A stretch of DNA of 64,000 nt, taken from the NCBI RefSeq assembly GCF_011317445.1, contig NZ_JAAAPL010000003.1:496001-560000 (forward strand). The letters are read 5' to 3'. Source of the stretch: Chelativorans multitrophicus. GTDB lineage: Bacteria > Pseudomonadota > Alphaproteobacteria > Rhizobiales > Rhizobiaceae. Positions within the stretch are counted from its first letter, which is position 1. Every line of letters starts with the position of its first letter. Positions 17,768-27,480 of this stretch are shown piece by piece. The translations under genes were made by a program, and so were the position numbers. Under the pieces are notes generated by a model. The model was not told where the DNA came from and made no database searches. It worked only from the letters and a program-made list of their open reading frames with translations.

Positions 17768-17839
17768 GCCACTCTCCCACAAAGTTTCGCGACATGTAGC
17801 CATTGGCGTGTCACGCGGCAAGTCCTTGCCACGTGGCGC

Positions 17840-17868
17840 TTGACACACCCCTCGACCACGACCTAAAT
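17840..17868 (+). promoter_or_regulatory. Promoter of tRNA-Ala
   Basis: A perfect -35 TTGACA (17840-17845), 17-bp spacer, and -10 CTAAAT (17863-17868) place the start near 17875, 13 bp before the tRNA. Confidence 0.8.
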
Positions 17869-17887
17869 GCGCACCATTCCGGCGATC

Positions 17888-17963
17888 GGGGCTGTAGCTC
17901 AGTTGGGAGAGCGCATCGTTCGCAATGATGAGGTCAGGGGTTCGATTCCCCTCAGCTCCACCA
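17888..17963 (+). tRNA. tRNA-Ala (anticodon CGC)
   Basis: A complete 76-nt cloverleaf. Acceptor arm GGGGCTG pairs with CAGCTCC; D arm GCTC/GAGC; anticodon stem CATCG/TGATG with loop TTCGCAA, anticodon CGC (reads GCG alanine codons); T arm AGGGG/CCCCT with loop TTCGATT; discriminator A and an encoded CCA end. Confidence 0.97.
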
Positions 17964-18752
17964 AGTCGCACCGGATAATTCACCAGGCGCCTACATCTTA
18001 CCGTTCGCCCGTTCACGTGGGCCCAATCACGCACTCGTCCGCGCTACATCATCGCGCGAAAATCCATTGCCGGCGACGAGTAGCACGTCTTGGGATTGGA
18101 GCGGGGTGCTTTCTCTCGCCGCTGCTGCAGCGGCGACCATCTACCTGCTCTGGCTATACCCCGTAACTCGCGATTTATGGTGGTTCGTAGGAGGAGACTA
18201 GCCGCCCGCTTCGTTTTTATTTGGGGACCTATATGAATGGGAATCCTCGCATCGGCGAGGTCCTATTGTATCTGGGTGCCCTCGACACTGGATTGGAGCT
18301 GCAAATCAGGAATATCTGATGCACAAAGGCCTCGCGGAGCGTGCAATCAGCGCGGGCCAAGATCTCGTCGTCCTTCCCCCTTCAGCGCTTGACTATCAAT
18401 CGGGATCGACCTTCCTTTAACCTGACGACGATTTTGAAAGCAGTGATCCCGACACCACAAGAAACCAACAGAAGGCCCGGCATTACGGTATCGACAAAGT
18501 CATTATTTCCCGCTGACGGGATTGGCGGCCGGGCGGAGGTCCCTTACCGGAAGTCCGAGGAAGCCGAATCGCCCGATCGGGTATCTGCGGCCTGTGGCCT
18601 TTTTCGCTGAAAAAGAGGCAGCAATTCCAACAAAGCGAACTTAAAAAAAGTTTGGTCCAGAATGCAAATCTCTCGCGCGCGACAGAATAGATTACGCTAA
18701 AAGCTGCCGACAATTGCCGCAAGACCGCGGCGAGACAACGCTTCGCAGCTTC
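17964..18752. other. ~790 bp after tRNA-Ala without a supported gene
   Basis: No recognisable gene. One frame ends with a hydrophobic stretch (bases about 18106-18201, containing ATIYLLWLYPVTRDLWWFVGG) that looks like the tail of a membrane protein, but no start or ribosome binding site supports it; it could be a degraded gene. A GGCC-TGT-GGCC-TTTTT hairpin at 18588-18605 is a weak terminator candidate. No integrase and no second copy of the tRNA 3' end was seen. The MFS promoter must lie at the right end. Confidence 0.45.
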
Positions 18753-19994
18753 ATGGAAACCGCAGAGATCTCCAGCCCCGACGACCGATATATTGCCTTC
18801 CGTCACGGCGCTTTTACCCTTTATTGGGTAGCGCGCTTGCTGGCCTCATTTGCAACCCAGATCGTCTCCGTTGCGGTCGGCTGGCAAATCTATGATCTGA
18901 CGCGCAACCCCTTCGATCTTGGGCTGGTGGGCCTCGTTCAATTCGCGCCTTCGCTCATGCTTTTCCTAGTCACTGGCGCGGTGGCGGACCGATTTGGCCG
19001 GCGCATGATCATGGGCCTTTCCGCAGCTCTCGAAGGAGCCTGCGCGCTGGCACTGCTTCTTCTTACGCTGCGCGGTCTCGATTCGGTGTTGCCGGTCTTT
19101 GCCACTCTCGCCGTTTTCGGTACGGCGCGGGCCTTCATGGGACCGGCGTCCTCGTCGCTGATAGCCAATCTCGTGCCCGCCGAACATTTCGCCAATGCCG
19201 TGGCGTGGAATTCCACTGCCTGGCAAACGGCCATGATCGTCGGGCCTGTGGCAGGTGGATTGCTTTATGGCCTGTCGGCCGAGACCGCCTATGGCGTTGC
19301 GACAGTGCTGATGTTTACGGCGGCCGTCCTCTGCTTTCTGATCTCGAAGCCGCAGCAGCGGACAGAATCCGAGCGGCCGACGCTGGAAGTTCTATTTGCC
19401 GGCTTCCGCTACATCTGGAGGGAAAAGATCGTCCTTGGCGCGATTTCCATGGATCTTTTTGCCGTGCTGCTGGGCGGGGCGGTCGCGTTGCTTCCGGTCT
19501 ACGCCCGCGACATCCTGGAGCTGGGACCATGGGGCCTTGGTCTGCTGAGATCGGCTCCGGGGATAGGGGCGCTTTCGGTTGCGGTTTGGCTGGCAGGTCA
19601 TCCCATCCGCGACCATGCCGGCGTCATCATGTTCTTTTTCGTCGCCCTGTTCGGCCTATTCACCGCGGTCTTCGGCCTCTCCACGATTTCCTTGCTGTCG
19701 ATTGCAGCGCTTGCCGGCTTGGGCGCCGCGGACATGGTAAGCGTCTATATTCGCGAGACCCTCATCCAGCTCTGGACACCCGACCGGCTACGTGGCCGGG
19801 TCAATGCGGTGAATATGGTTTTCGTGGGCGCATCCAATGAGCTCGGCGAGTTCCGCGCCGGTACGATGGCCGCCTTTATCGGCGTTGTCCCGGCAGTGGT
19901 TTTCGGCGGCGTGGGTGCCATGGCCGTTGCGGGGCTTTGGGCCTGGCTTTTTCCCGAGCTGCGCAAAGCGCGCCATCTTAACGGCCGCGACTAA
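18753..19994 (+). CDS. MFS exporter (EntS/MFS_3 type)
   Basis: A 413-aa major facilitator protein with twelve hydrophobic segments. It carries the motif A variant GAVADRFGRRMIMG after TM2 and resembles the EntS/enterobactin-exporter branch (MFS_3), with SLIANLVPAEHFANAVAWNSTAWQTAMIVGPVAGGLLYG in the middle. Substrate unknown; siderophore or drug export is plausible for the branch but no siderophore genes are nearby. ATG 18753 (METAEIS) is chosen over an upstream TTG at 18714. It stands alone between a gene-free stretch and the autotransporter. Confidence 0.88.
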   Translation: METAEISSPDDRYIAFRHGAFTLYWVARLLASFATQIVSVAVGWQIYDLTRNPFDLGLVGLVQFAPSLMLFLVTGAVADRFGRRMIMGLSAALEGACALALLLLTLRGLDSVLPVFATLAVFGTARAFMGPASSSLIANLVPAEHFANAVAWNSTAWQTAMIVGPVAGGLLYGLSAETAYGVATVLMFTAAVLCFLISKPQQRTESERPTLEVLFAGFRYIWREKIVLGAISMDLFAVLLGGAVALLPVYARDILELGPWGLGLLRSAPGIGALSVAVWLAGHPIRDHAGVIMFFFVALFGLFTAVFGLSTISLLSIAALAGLGAADMVSVYIRETLIQLWTPDRLRGRVNAVNMVFVGASNELGEFRAGTMAAFIGVVPAVVFGGVGAMAVAGLWAWLFPELRKARHLNGRD

Positions 19995-20361
19995 ACTGGT
20001 GTAGTTTAGAGTTGAAGAGCTGCACTGAAGCGGAGGTAGCCCGCTATGCGAATTTTTTCGAATAATCACAATATGGTGTAAGTTTTAACGCTCCAATTAT
20101 GCTTTAAAAACATCATTTATTTTCGATATCCTGCGAGGATATCAAGGCTGTTATTTGATAATGCTGCGTGGATGATCCTAAGTCTCTCCTCAGACTGAAA
20201 TCGTGCGCTTTGAGTGCCTGACGGAAGCAGCCGCGTTTGCGGCTGCGGCGTTACGCCGGGAATGGCGTGACCGGTATTGGGCGCGGTCCGCGGTGGCGAC
20301 TGGAGAGGGTCCTTGCCGAAGCAGTCACGGCCGGCGGCGCGGTTTAACAAGGGATCGAGGA
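19995..20361. promoter_or_regulatory. AT-rich leader of autotransporter gene with palindrome and hairpin
   Basis: No gene. Left half is notably AT-rich. A perfect inverted repeat GATATCCT-GCG-AGGATATC lies at 20125-20143, suitable for a dimeric regulator. An 8-bp stem with a 4-nt loop (GCAGCCGC-GTTT-GCGGCTGC, 20227-20246) lies in the presumed 5' UTR. Ribosome binding sequence GAGGA precedes ATG 20362. Confidence 0.55.
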
Positions 20362-23300
20362 ATGCAGAAACCGATATGCGTGAAATTTGGCAGATCACTT
20401 CTCCCTGTTCCAGGATTGCGAATCAGGGAAAAGATCGGCTCTGCGACTGATCTACAGGCCGCGGTTTCGCTCATCGCCCTTTCGACCGGGCTCTTCATGG
20501 GCACATCTGCCTTTGCTGCGGATTTCACGGCATCAACTCAGGCCGAGCTGATTACCGCCATCAACAACGCAAACAGCACCGGCCAGTCTTCCACAATAAC
20601 ATTGCGGGCCGACATCACCCTGAGCAACACGGTTCCCCTGCCAGCGGTGAACATTCCGATCACCATCATCACCGGCGAATTTACATTGAGGGGCATGCCG
20701 GGAACGGGCGTGTCCGGAAATGGCGGCAGCATCAACATTCCCGGCGGCCCCATCACCATCGTCGGCACACTCAAGGGGGGGAATGCCGATATAACGGACA
20801 GCAATGGTACGGGCGGCGCCGGTATCCAGAAGAACAACGGTTCGCTTGAAAACCGGGGCGTCATCAAAGGCGGAACGGGTGGGGGAACGAGCAGATCTGG
20901 AACCGCCGGCAATGCCGGCCGGGGAGGTGTAGGCGCCGCACTCACCAACACGACTGTCGTCAACGGGGTAGACGGCGTGATCTCCGGCGGAGATGGAGGC
21001 AATTTTGATGCCCAGAACATGCCGGGCGGAGCGGTCGGCGGGCGAACAGGCGACGGAGGGGTGGGGTTAACCCTGACCGGTGGATCGCTGGACAATCGGG
21101 GCCTCATCGAAGGCGGCTCGGGCGGCATGTTCGGTCATCTGCCGGCTACCGGCGCAGATAATTACTTCGGCGGTGCCGGCGGCACCGGCGCAATACTGAA
21201 CGGCGGCGACCACCGAAACAGCGGTATCATCAGGGGCGGCAGGGGAGGTGAAGGCGTCAATACCGGGGCAACCGGCCACGGGGCGCCGGGCATGGGCGCC
21301 CAGCTGACCAACGGCACGCTTTATAACACGGGCATTATCTCGGGCGCCGACGGCCGAAACGGCGGCGGAACGCTGGGCGCCGGCAACCATGGTGCAACGG
21401 GCATAAACCTCGTCAACAGCAGGCTTGAAAATTTCGGGACGATCAATGGCGGCAATGCCGGCCCGCTGATGGGGCCACAGGCGCTTGGCGGCATCGCCGT
21501 GATCGGCACCGGGGGCACCACGGTCGTCAATGGCGGTGTCATAAATGCAGGACGGAACGGGAACGACAGCTTCGGCACCGCACTTCAATTCACGGGCGGC
21601 GGCAACACGCTCGAATTGCATTCCGGCTATGAAATCTATGGCAGGGTCTCAGGCAGCAACTCCCTTACCTCGCCTGACATATTCGTGCTCGGCGGTGTTG
21701 GTAACGGGACCTTCGATGTGTCGAAATTCAACCCCGGCGGCCAAATCCAAGGGTTCGGGATCTATGAAAAGAGGGGCCCCAGCACCTGGACATTGACCGG
21801 AACGACGACCGCGCTGACCCCCTGGACGATCTATGACGGCGTTCTCGAGGTCTCGGAGGACGGCAATCTCGGCGCAACTGCCGGTGTGCTCACCTTTTCC
21901 GGCGGTACGCTTCGCAACACGGACGATTTTACCTCCGCTCGCAACTTCGTAGTGAACCCCGCCGGGGGCACAATCCAAACGAATGCCGATCTTACGCTAA
22001 CCGGCGTGATCAGCGGCACGGGTCCCCTCGTCAAGAATGGAAATGCCGCATTGGTGCTGACGGGCAACAGTTCGGGGTTTGCGGGGTCCACCTTGGTGGA
22101 TGCGGGCACTCTCGTCGTGAATGGCAGCCTTTGCGGACCGATGACCGTAGGGAAGACTGCCCGCCTTCAGGGCACTGGAACGGTGTGCGATACAACGAAT
22201 ATGGGCGTCGTCGCGCCTGGCAACGGCATCGGCACCTTCACGATCGATGGCAACTATGTCGGCAATGGAGGCATGCTGGAGATCGAGACCGTTCTGGGCG
22301 GCGATGGTTCCGTGGCTGATCTTCTTGTCATCACGGGCGATACATCAGGCGAGACCGATGTGCGCGTGATCAATCTCGGCGGGGTGGGCGCTCTGACGAC
22401 CGAAGGCATCAAGGTCATCGATGTCGGCGGCGCGTCCAATGGCCTTTTCTCGCTTATCGGATCCTACACCCTGCAGGGCAGCGAGGTTATCGTTGCGGGG
22501 GCATATGCCTACGGGCTCTATAAGGGCGGGATGAGCACACCGGACGACGGGGACTGGTATCTACGATCGCTATATCAGGCCGGCGTGCCGATCTACGAAA
22601 CCTATGCGAGCACGCTGCAAAGCTTCAACAAATTGGGCACCATGCAGCAGCGCCTCGGCAACCGCTTCTGGGCAACCTTACCCGAGCCGGTCGAGAAGGG
22701 GATGCCTTCGCAATACGGCCTGATCGAAGGGAATGGCCTTTGGGGACGGTTAGAGGCTTCGGACAGCCGTTTTCTGCCGAAGATCTCCACAAGCGGCGTC
22801 GAGTACGACGTGACCAACTGGAGGGCTGAGGCGGGCGCCGATCTGCTTCTGGCGGAAGAATCCTTCGGCAGCCTCATCGGCAGTCTCATCGGCCATTATG
22901 GGACGGTCTCCTCCGATGTGTATTCCATCCACGGCGAAGGCTCGATCGAGAGCGCGGGCGGCGGCGTAGGAGGCGCGCTCACCTGGTACGGCACCAACGA
23001 CTTCTATGTTGACGGTCAGGGTCACGCGACCTGGTATAAAAGCGATCTATATTCAAGCACTGCCGGAATGGATCTTGCGAAGGACCGGGACGCATTCGGC
23101 TACAATCTGGGCCTCGAAGTGGGCCAGAGATTCTGGTTTGGAAGGCGCTGGTCGGCGACGCCCCAGGCGCAATTTGCTTATTCGCGGATAAACTTCGAAA
23201 ATTTCGTCGATCCGTTCGGCGCAGCGGTCACTTTCGAAAAGAGCGAAAGTCTCTTGGGCCGCCTCGGAATCACCGTGGACCGCCAAACCGAATGGATGAA

Positions 23301-23568
23301 CGGGTCGGGCACGACGAACCGCTCTCATCTCTACGGTATTGCCAATCTCCACTATGACTTCGCGGGCAGCTGGCATGTGGATGTCGCCAGCACAGTGCTC
23401 GAGCATCAAAATCAACCGCTCTGGGGAGGTCTCGGCATCGGCGGAACCCTTAACGTGGCGGATGACAAGTACTCCGTTTATGGCGAAGCACAGGCGAGAA
23501 CCAGTTTTGAGAACTTCGGCGACAGCCGGCTGCTGAGCGGCACCCTCGGCTTGCGAGTCGCATGGTAG
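20362..23568 (+). CDS. Type V autotransporter with glycine-rich repeat passenger
   Basis: A 1068-aa outer-membrane autotransporter. A long signal peptide (residues 1-52) has a basic N-extension and a core LIALSTGLFMGTSAFA before the predicted cut at AFA/ADF. The passenger begins with a pectin-lyase-like beta helix, has about six to seven ~50-residue Gly/Asn-rich repeats (residues ~155-410), then an autotransporter-associated beta-strand repeat region (GTLVVNGSLCGPMTVGKTARLQ). The C-terminal ~280 residues form the beta-barrel (GLWGRLEASDSR...), ending LGLRVAW with a terminal aromatic residue. Probable adhesin or surface protein; no protease motif is seen. ATG 20362 replaces an upstream in-frame start at 20203. 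Confidence 0.88.
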   Translation: MQKPICVKFGRSLLPVPGLRIREKIGSATDLQAAVSLIALSTGLFMGTSAFAADFTASTQAELITAINNANSTGQSSTITLRADITLSNTVPLPAVNIPITIITGEFTLRGMPGTGVSGNGGSINIPGGPITIVGTLKGGNADITDSNGTGGAGIQKNNGSLENRGVIKGGTGGGTSRSGTAGNAGRGGVGAALTNTTVVNGVDGVISGGDGGNFDAQNMPGGAVGGRTGDGGVGLTLTGGSLDNRGLIEGGSGGMFGHLPATGADNYFGGAGGTGAILNGGDHRNSGIIRGGRGGEGVNTGATGHGAPGMGAQLTNGTLYNTGIISGADGRNGGGTLGAGNHGATGINLVNSRLENFGTINGGNAGPLMGPQALGGIAVIGTGGTTVVNGGVINAGRNGNDSFGTALQFTGGGNTLELHSGYEIYGRVSGSNSLTSPDIFVLGGVGNGTFDVSKFNPGGQIQGFGIYEKRGPSTWTLTGTTTALTPWTIYDGVLEVSEDGNLGATAGVLTFSGGTLRNTDDFTSARNFVVNPAGGTIQTNADLTLTGVISGTGPLVKNGNAALVLTGNSSGFAGSTLVDAGTLVVNGSLCGPMTVGKTARLQGTGTVCDTTNMGVVAPGNGIGTFTIDGNYVGNGGMLEIETVLGGDGSVADLLVITGDTSGETDVRVINLGGVGALTTEGIKVIDVGGASNGLFSLIGSYTLQGSEVIVAGAYAYGLYKGGMSTPDDGDWYLRSLYQAGVPIYETYASTLQSFNKLGTMQQRLGNRFWATLPEPVEKGMPSQYGLIEGNGLWGRLEASDSRFLPKISTSGVEYDVTNWRAEAGADLLLAEESFGSLIGSLIGHYGTVSSDVYSIHGEGSIESAGGGVGGALTWYGTNDFYVDGQGHATWYKSDLYSSTAGMDLAKDRDAFGYNLGLEVGQRFWFGRRWSATPQAQFAYSRINFENFVDPFGAAVTFEKSESLLGRLGITVDRQTEWMNGSGTTNRSHLYGIANLHYDFAGSWHVDVASTVLEHQNQPLWGGLGIGGTLNVADDKYSVYGEAQARTSFENFGDSRLLSGTLGLRVAW
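20842..21560 (+). repeat. Glycine-rich repeats inside the autotransporter passenger
   Basis: Degenerate units of about 45-55 codons recur, each opening with a pattern like (S/T)LxNxGxIxGGxGG: SLENRGVIKGGTGG, VNGVDGVISGGDGG, SLDNRGLIEGGSGG, DHRNSGIIRGGRGG, TLYNTGIISGADGR, RLENFGTINGGNAG, TVVNGGVINAGRNG. Each probably forms turns of a beta helix. Confidence 0.75.
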
Positions 23569-23686
23569 GCTTGCGGCATTCAAACCAGCTCAAGTCGTGA
23601 CAGCGGGCAAGCCAGCGAAGGCGGCAGATGCGGGCCGCGAGCGGTAAGGCCTAGCCCGACCGGGCCTGCCGCCTATATCCGCGGAT

Positions 23687-25153
23687 ATGGAAGATCGCCA
23701 TAAGACCGCAGGATCCGCCTCGGTCGTTCACCGAACGGCGAGTGTTCTGATCACCTTTTTTCTGGTCCTAAGCGGCGGCTTCGTCGCTTCGAGCCCTAAG
23801 GCGCAGGAAACAGGCGGCACAGCCATTGTGCTGAGGCTGGAGGGCGCCGTTAGTCCTGCTACGGCCGATTATGTGACCAATGGCCTGGAAATCGCCGCGG
23901 AACGCGAGGCACGCCTTGTGGTGCTGCTGATAGACACTCCCGGAGGTCTTGATACCTCTATGCGCGAAATCATTCGCGCTATTCTGGCGTCTTCCGTCCC
24001 CGTTGCCAGTTTCGTAGCGCCAAGCGGCGCGCGCGCCGCCAGCGCCGGCGCCTATATCCTCTATGCCAGTCATGTGGCCGCGATGGCGCCAGGGACAAAT
24101 GTCGGGGCCGCGACACCAATCGCGCTGGGAGGGGGATCGCCGTTCGGAGCAAACCCGGAAGAGGAACAGGAAGCGCAGGATTCAGCGGAGGAAGGCGGCG
24201 AGGATCGCGGCGGCCGACGCCAGTCACCGCGCAATGCCTCGGAGGAGAAGGCCATCAACGATGCGGTCGCTTACATACGTGGTCTCGCCGAACTGCGCGG
24301 CCGTAATGCCGAATGGGCGGAAAGGGCAGTGCGCGAGGCTGCCAGTCTGTCATCGGCCGCAGCGGCGCAGCAGGATGTCATCGACTTCACCGCCTCCTCC
24401 ATCGATGATCTTATGAGAAAGGCAGACGGTCTCACCGTCCAGGTGGGCCAGTCACAGACCGTGCTGGAGACCTCGGGGCTGGTCCGAGAGGCGATAGACC
24501 CGGACTGGCGCACGCGCTTGCTTTCAGTCATCACGGACCCGAATGTCGCACTCATCCTCATGATGATTGGCATTTATGGGCTGATCTTTGAATTCCTCAA
24601 TCCGGGCACTTTCATACCGGGCACGATCGGCGGCATCAGCCTTTTGCTCGGCCTTTATGCCCTCGCGGTTCTGCCGGTAAGCTATGCCGGCGTCGGCCTC
24701 ATAATCCTGGGGGCGGCGCTCGTGCTGGCTGAGGCCTTCGCTCCCTCGTTTGGCATTTTGGGCATCGGCGGGGCCGTTGCTTTTGTACTTGGGGCGACCA
24801 TCCTTTTCGATACCGAAATCCCGGGACTGGAAATCTATTGGCCCGTGCTCGGCGGCATTGCTATTGCCAGCCTCGCTTTCAGCCTCCTCGTGGCGCGTCT
24901 TGCCATGGTTGCGCATCGCCGCACGGTGGCAACCGGCGCGGAGCAGATGATCGGCGCAAGAGGCAAGGTGGACAGTTGGTCGAATGGCAGCGGCTATGTC
25001 CTCGTTCATGGCGAACGGTGGAAGGCTGTTTCGGCTGCCTCGCTTGCAGCAGGCACGGAGATACGCGTTACCGGCCGCGACGGCCTTGTGCTGAAAGTAG
25101 CCGCTCTCGAACCGGAACATAGCGCTTCCGAAGAAGGCAGGAGAAAACCATGA
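23687..25153 (+). CDS. NfeD-type membrane-bound ClpP-class serine protease
   Basis: A 488-aa long-form NfeD protein. A signal/anchor (residues ~15-40) precedes a ClpP-like protease domain: [14 protein letters not shown], catalytic Ser in [11 protein letters not shown], and the likely dyad Lys in [17 protein letters not shown]. Between them is an acidic Glu/Gln-rich insert ([18 protein letters not shown]). Four to five transmembrane helices follow, then a C-terminal OB-fold NfeD domain ([24 protein letters not shown]). Archaeal relatives cleave stomatin C-termini. The next gene encodes exactly such a partner and overlaps by four bases (ATGA), so they act as a pair. Confidence 0.93.
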   Translation: MEDRHKTAGSASVVHRTASVLITFFLVLSGGFVASSPKAQETGGTAIVLRLEGAVSPATADYVTNGLEIAAEREARLVVLLIDTPGGLDTSMREIIRAILASSVPVASFVAPSGARAASAGAYILYASHVAAMAPGTNVGAATPIALGGGSPFGANPEEEQEAQDSAEEGGEDRGGRRQSPRNASEEKAINDAVAYIRGLAELRGRNAEWAERAVREAASLSSAAAAQQDVIDFTASSIDDLMRKADGLTVQVGQSQTVLETSGLVREAIDPDWRTRLLSVITDPNVALILMMIGIYGLIFEFLNPGTFIPGTIGGISLLLGLYALAVLPVSYAGVGLIILGAALVLAEAFAPSFGILGIGGAVAFVLGATILFDTEIPGLEIYWPVLGGIAIASLAFSLLVARLAMVAHRRTVATGAEQMIGARGKVDSWSNGSGYVLVHGERWKAVSAASLAAGTEIRVTGRDGLVLKVAALEPEHSASEEGRRKP

Positions 25154-25929
25154 ACATGCTTGGCAATATCGGATTATATATTGTTCCGCTCGTCATCTTG
25201 CTGATCCTGCTCGCATCGGCGGTCAAGATCCTGCGCGAATACGAACGTGGGGTCGTCTTTACGCTTGGCCGGTTCACCGGCGTCAAAGGACCCGGCCTCA
25301 TCCTGCTCGTCCCTCTCGTCCAGCAGATGGTGAGGGTGGATCTGCGCACGCTGGTTCTCGACGTGCCGAGCCAGGACGTCATTTCGCGCGACAACGTATC
25401 AGTCCGGGTCAACGCCGTGATTTATTTCCGGGTCATCGACCCTGAAAAAGCGACGATCCAGGTGGAAGACTTTATGATGGCCACCAGCCAGCTCGCGCAG
25501 ACGACGCTGCGCTCCGTCCTAGGCAAACATGATCTCGACGAAATGCTGGCTGAGCGCGACAAGCTCAACAAGGACATACAGGAGATACTCGATTTTCAGA
25601 CCGACGCCTGGGGCATCAAGGTGGCGAATGTCGAGATCAAGCATGTCGACATCAATGAATCCATGGTCCGCGCCATCGCCAGACAGGCCGAGGCCGAGCG
25701 GGAACGGCGCGCGAAGGTCATCAATGCGGAAGGAGAACAGCAAGCGGCACAAAAACTGCTCGAAGCGGCGGAGATCCTGTCGCGGCAGCCCGAAGCAATG
25801 CAGCTTCGCTATCTCAGCACGCTCAATGTCATAGCCGGAGAGAAGAATTCGACGATCGTTTTCCCGTTTCCGATGGAAATTTCCGCTCTGGCAAAGGCCT
25901 TCGCCGGGGAAACGACGCGGAACAGCTAG
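25150..25929 (+). CDS. Slipin (stomatin/prohibitin-type SPFH protein)
   Basis: A 259-aa membrane-anchored SPFH protein. An N-terminal helix ([19 protein letters not shown]) is followed by the SPFH domain ([30 protein letters not shown] and [23 protein letters not shown]) and a coiled-coil rich in Glu/Ala/Arg ([34 protein letters not shown]). The family forms membrane microdomain scaffolds. It overlaps the nfeD stop by four bases, the hallmark stomatin operon-partner arrangement. Length matches the family. Confidence 0.95.
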   Translation: MNMLGNIGLYIVPLVILLILLASAVKILREYERGVVFTLGRFTGVKGPGLILLVPLVQQMVRVDLRTLVLDVPSQDVISRDNVSVRVNAVIYFRVIDPEKATIQVEDFMMATSQLAQTTLRSVLGKHDLDEMLAERDKLNKDIQEILDFQTDAWGIKVANVEIKHVDINESMVRAIARQAEAERERRAKVINAEGEQQAAQKLLEAAEILSRQPEAMQLRYLSTLNVIAGEKNSTIVFPFPMEISALAKAFAGETTRNS

Positions 25930-26022
25930 CGTTCAGCGGAGAATCCGAGCCTGTGAGCGGATTTTTGACGAACGGCCCAGGCATTCCGCGGCTTTCGACG
26001 GTCTGCGGCGCTGGGGCACCGG

Positions 26023-26286
26023 TCAGACCATTCCCAGTGCTGCCTTGTAGAGATCGAGGATAGCTTCCTCCTCCTGACGTTCGGCCTGGTCCTTCTTGCG
26101 GAGCCGAACGATTGCGCGCACCGCCTTCACGTCGAATCCATTGCCCTTCATCTCCGCGTACACATCCTTGATATCATCGGAGATCGTCTGCTTCTCCTCC
26201 TCAAGCCGCTCGATGCGCTCGATAAAGGCGCGAAGCTGACCCGCGGCAACGGTCTGCGCAGTCTCGTTCGTGATTTCATCGACCAT
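26023..26286 (-). CDS. gapR: GapR family nucleoid-associated protein (DUF2312)
   Basis: An 87-aa helical protein of the DUF2312/UPF0335 family, whose Caulobacter member GapR binds overtwisted DNA ahead of polymerases and supports topoisomerase action and cell-cycle progression. Seen here: [21 protein letters not shown] coiled-coil, the [20 protein letters not shown] segment, and a basic [23 protein letters not shown] helix. Full family length. It is a single gene read against the nfeD-slipin pair, with a GGAGAAAACC ribosome binding sequence before ATG 26286. Confidence 0.94.
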   Translation of the reverse strand: MVDEITNETAQTVAAGQLRAFIERIERLEEEKQTISDDIKDVYAEMKGNGFDVKAVRAIVRLRKKDQAERQEEEAILDLYKAALGMV

Positions 26287-26516
26287 GGTTTTCTCCGGCT
26301 GGAAGGATTAAGCCCGACTCGGAATGCGGGCAAAAGACGGGTTTCGATGCCTTAGAGAAACGGCGAGGTCAAGGCCGTTCGATACCTGTTCCCCATTCCT
26401 GGAGGCTAAGGCATACTGCCTTGGAACGCGGGACTCATCCGGCTGGCATGAAGACACACCGGCTTCCTTCGGCTAAAGCACGAGCGCGTATTGGACAGGT
26501 TCGTCAGGAGGTGGCG

Positions 26517-27398
26517 ATGGGATCCCCAAAGGCGCCGCAGGTAACGGCGTTTTACGACAAGCGCACCTTTTCGCTGCAATATGTCGCCGCCGACCCGGAA
26601 ACGGGAAGATGTGCGATCATCGATCCGGTCCTCGATTATGACGAGAAGTCCGGCGCCACGGCGACGGATGGTGCCGATGCCATCCTTGATTTCATCGCCA
26701 GTCAGCGCCTTACCGTCCAGTGGATACTCGACACTCATCCGCACGCGGACCACCTCTCGGCGGCTGCCTATCTCAAGGAGAAGACCGGCGCGCCCACCGC
26801 CATCGGCGAACATGTGATCGACATGCAGAGGCTCTGGAAGGATATTTATAACCTGCCGGATTTTCCCGCCGACGGTTCCCAATGGGACAAGCTTTTTGCC
26901 GAAGGCGAAAACTTCCTCGTGGGTGAAATCGAAGCACGCGTGCTTTTTTCCCCAGGCCATACGCTGGCGTCGATCACCTATTTGATCGGGGATGCGGCCT
27001 TCGTGCATGATACGCTCTTCATGCCGGACGGAGGGACGGCCCGGGCGGATTTTCCCGGCGGCAGCGCGGCAAGGCTCTGGCGCTCCATCGAAGAAATCCT
27101 GTCGCTGCCGGATGAGACAAGGGTTTTTACCGGGCACGACTATCAGCCAGGCGGCCGGGAGCTGCGTTGGGAAAGCACCGTCGCCGAGCAAAAGGCCGAA
27201 AATATCCACATCGCGAAATGCCGCACCGAGGAAGAGTTCGTGAGGCTGCGTGAGGCCCGCGACAGAACCTTGCCCATGCCGAACCTCATCCTTCACGCGT
27301 TGCAGGTGAACATCAATGGCGGAAGGCTACCGGAGCCGGAATCAAATGGCCGGCGCTATCTGAAGATTCCTCTGAATGCGCTTGGCCGGTTCCGCTGA
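26517..27398 (+). CDS. MBL-fold hydrolase, persulfide dioxygenase (ETHE1/Blh)-like
   Basis: A 293-aa metallo-beta-lactamase-fold protein. The metal motif is THPHADHLSAA (HxHxDH), with further ligands in SPGHTLASITY and DTLFMPDGGTARADFP and in FTGHDYQPGG. This pattern matches ETHE1-type persulfide dioxygenases and the MBL half of rhizobial Blh (sulfide detoxification). No rhodanese domain is fused or adjacent, so the sulfur role is inference; a glyoxalase-II-like activity is the alternative. ATG 26517 has a strong AGGAGGT ribosome binding site eight bases away, which rules out the longer frame from 26421. Confidence 0.88.
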   Translation: MGSPKAPQVTAFYDKRTFSLQYVAADPETGRCAIIDPVLDYDEKSGATATDGADAILDFIASQRLTVQWILDTHPHADHLSAAAYLKEKTGAPTAIGEHVIDMQRLWKDIYNLPDFPADGSQWDKLFAEGENFLVGEIEARVLFSPGHTLASITYLIGDAAFVHDTLFMPDGGTARADFPGGSAARLWRSIEEILSLPDETRVFTGHDYQPGGRELRWESTVAEQKAENIHIAKCRTEEEFVRLREARDRTLPMPNLILHALQVNINGGRLPEPESNGRRYLKIPLNALGRFR

Positions 27399-27480
27399 AC
27401 GGGAGGATTTACCGCCGCATTTTCGACAAGCCGATTGGCCATAGGCGTTCATCATTTTGTTGTTAGACGGTCATATTTTT

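Noticed and set aside
18341-18610. 89-codon ORF downstream of tRNA-Ala
   Set aside because: No domain, no initiation signal, atypical composition for the window.
20203-20361. 53-codon N-terminal extension of the autotransporter
   Set aside because: It would place non-signal sequence before the signal peptide; GAGGA is positioned for ATG 20362.
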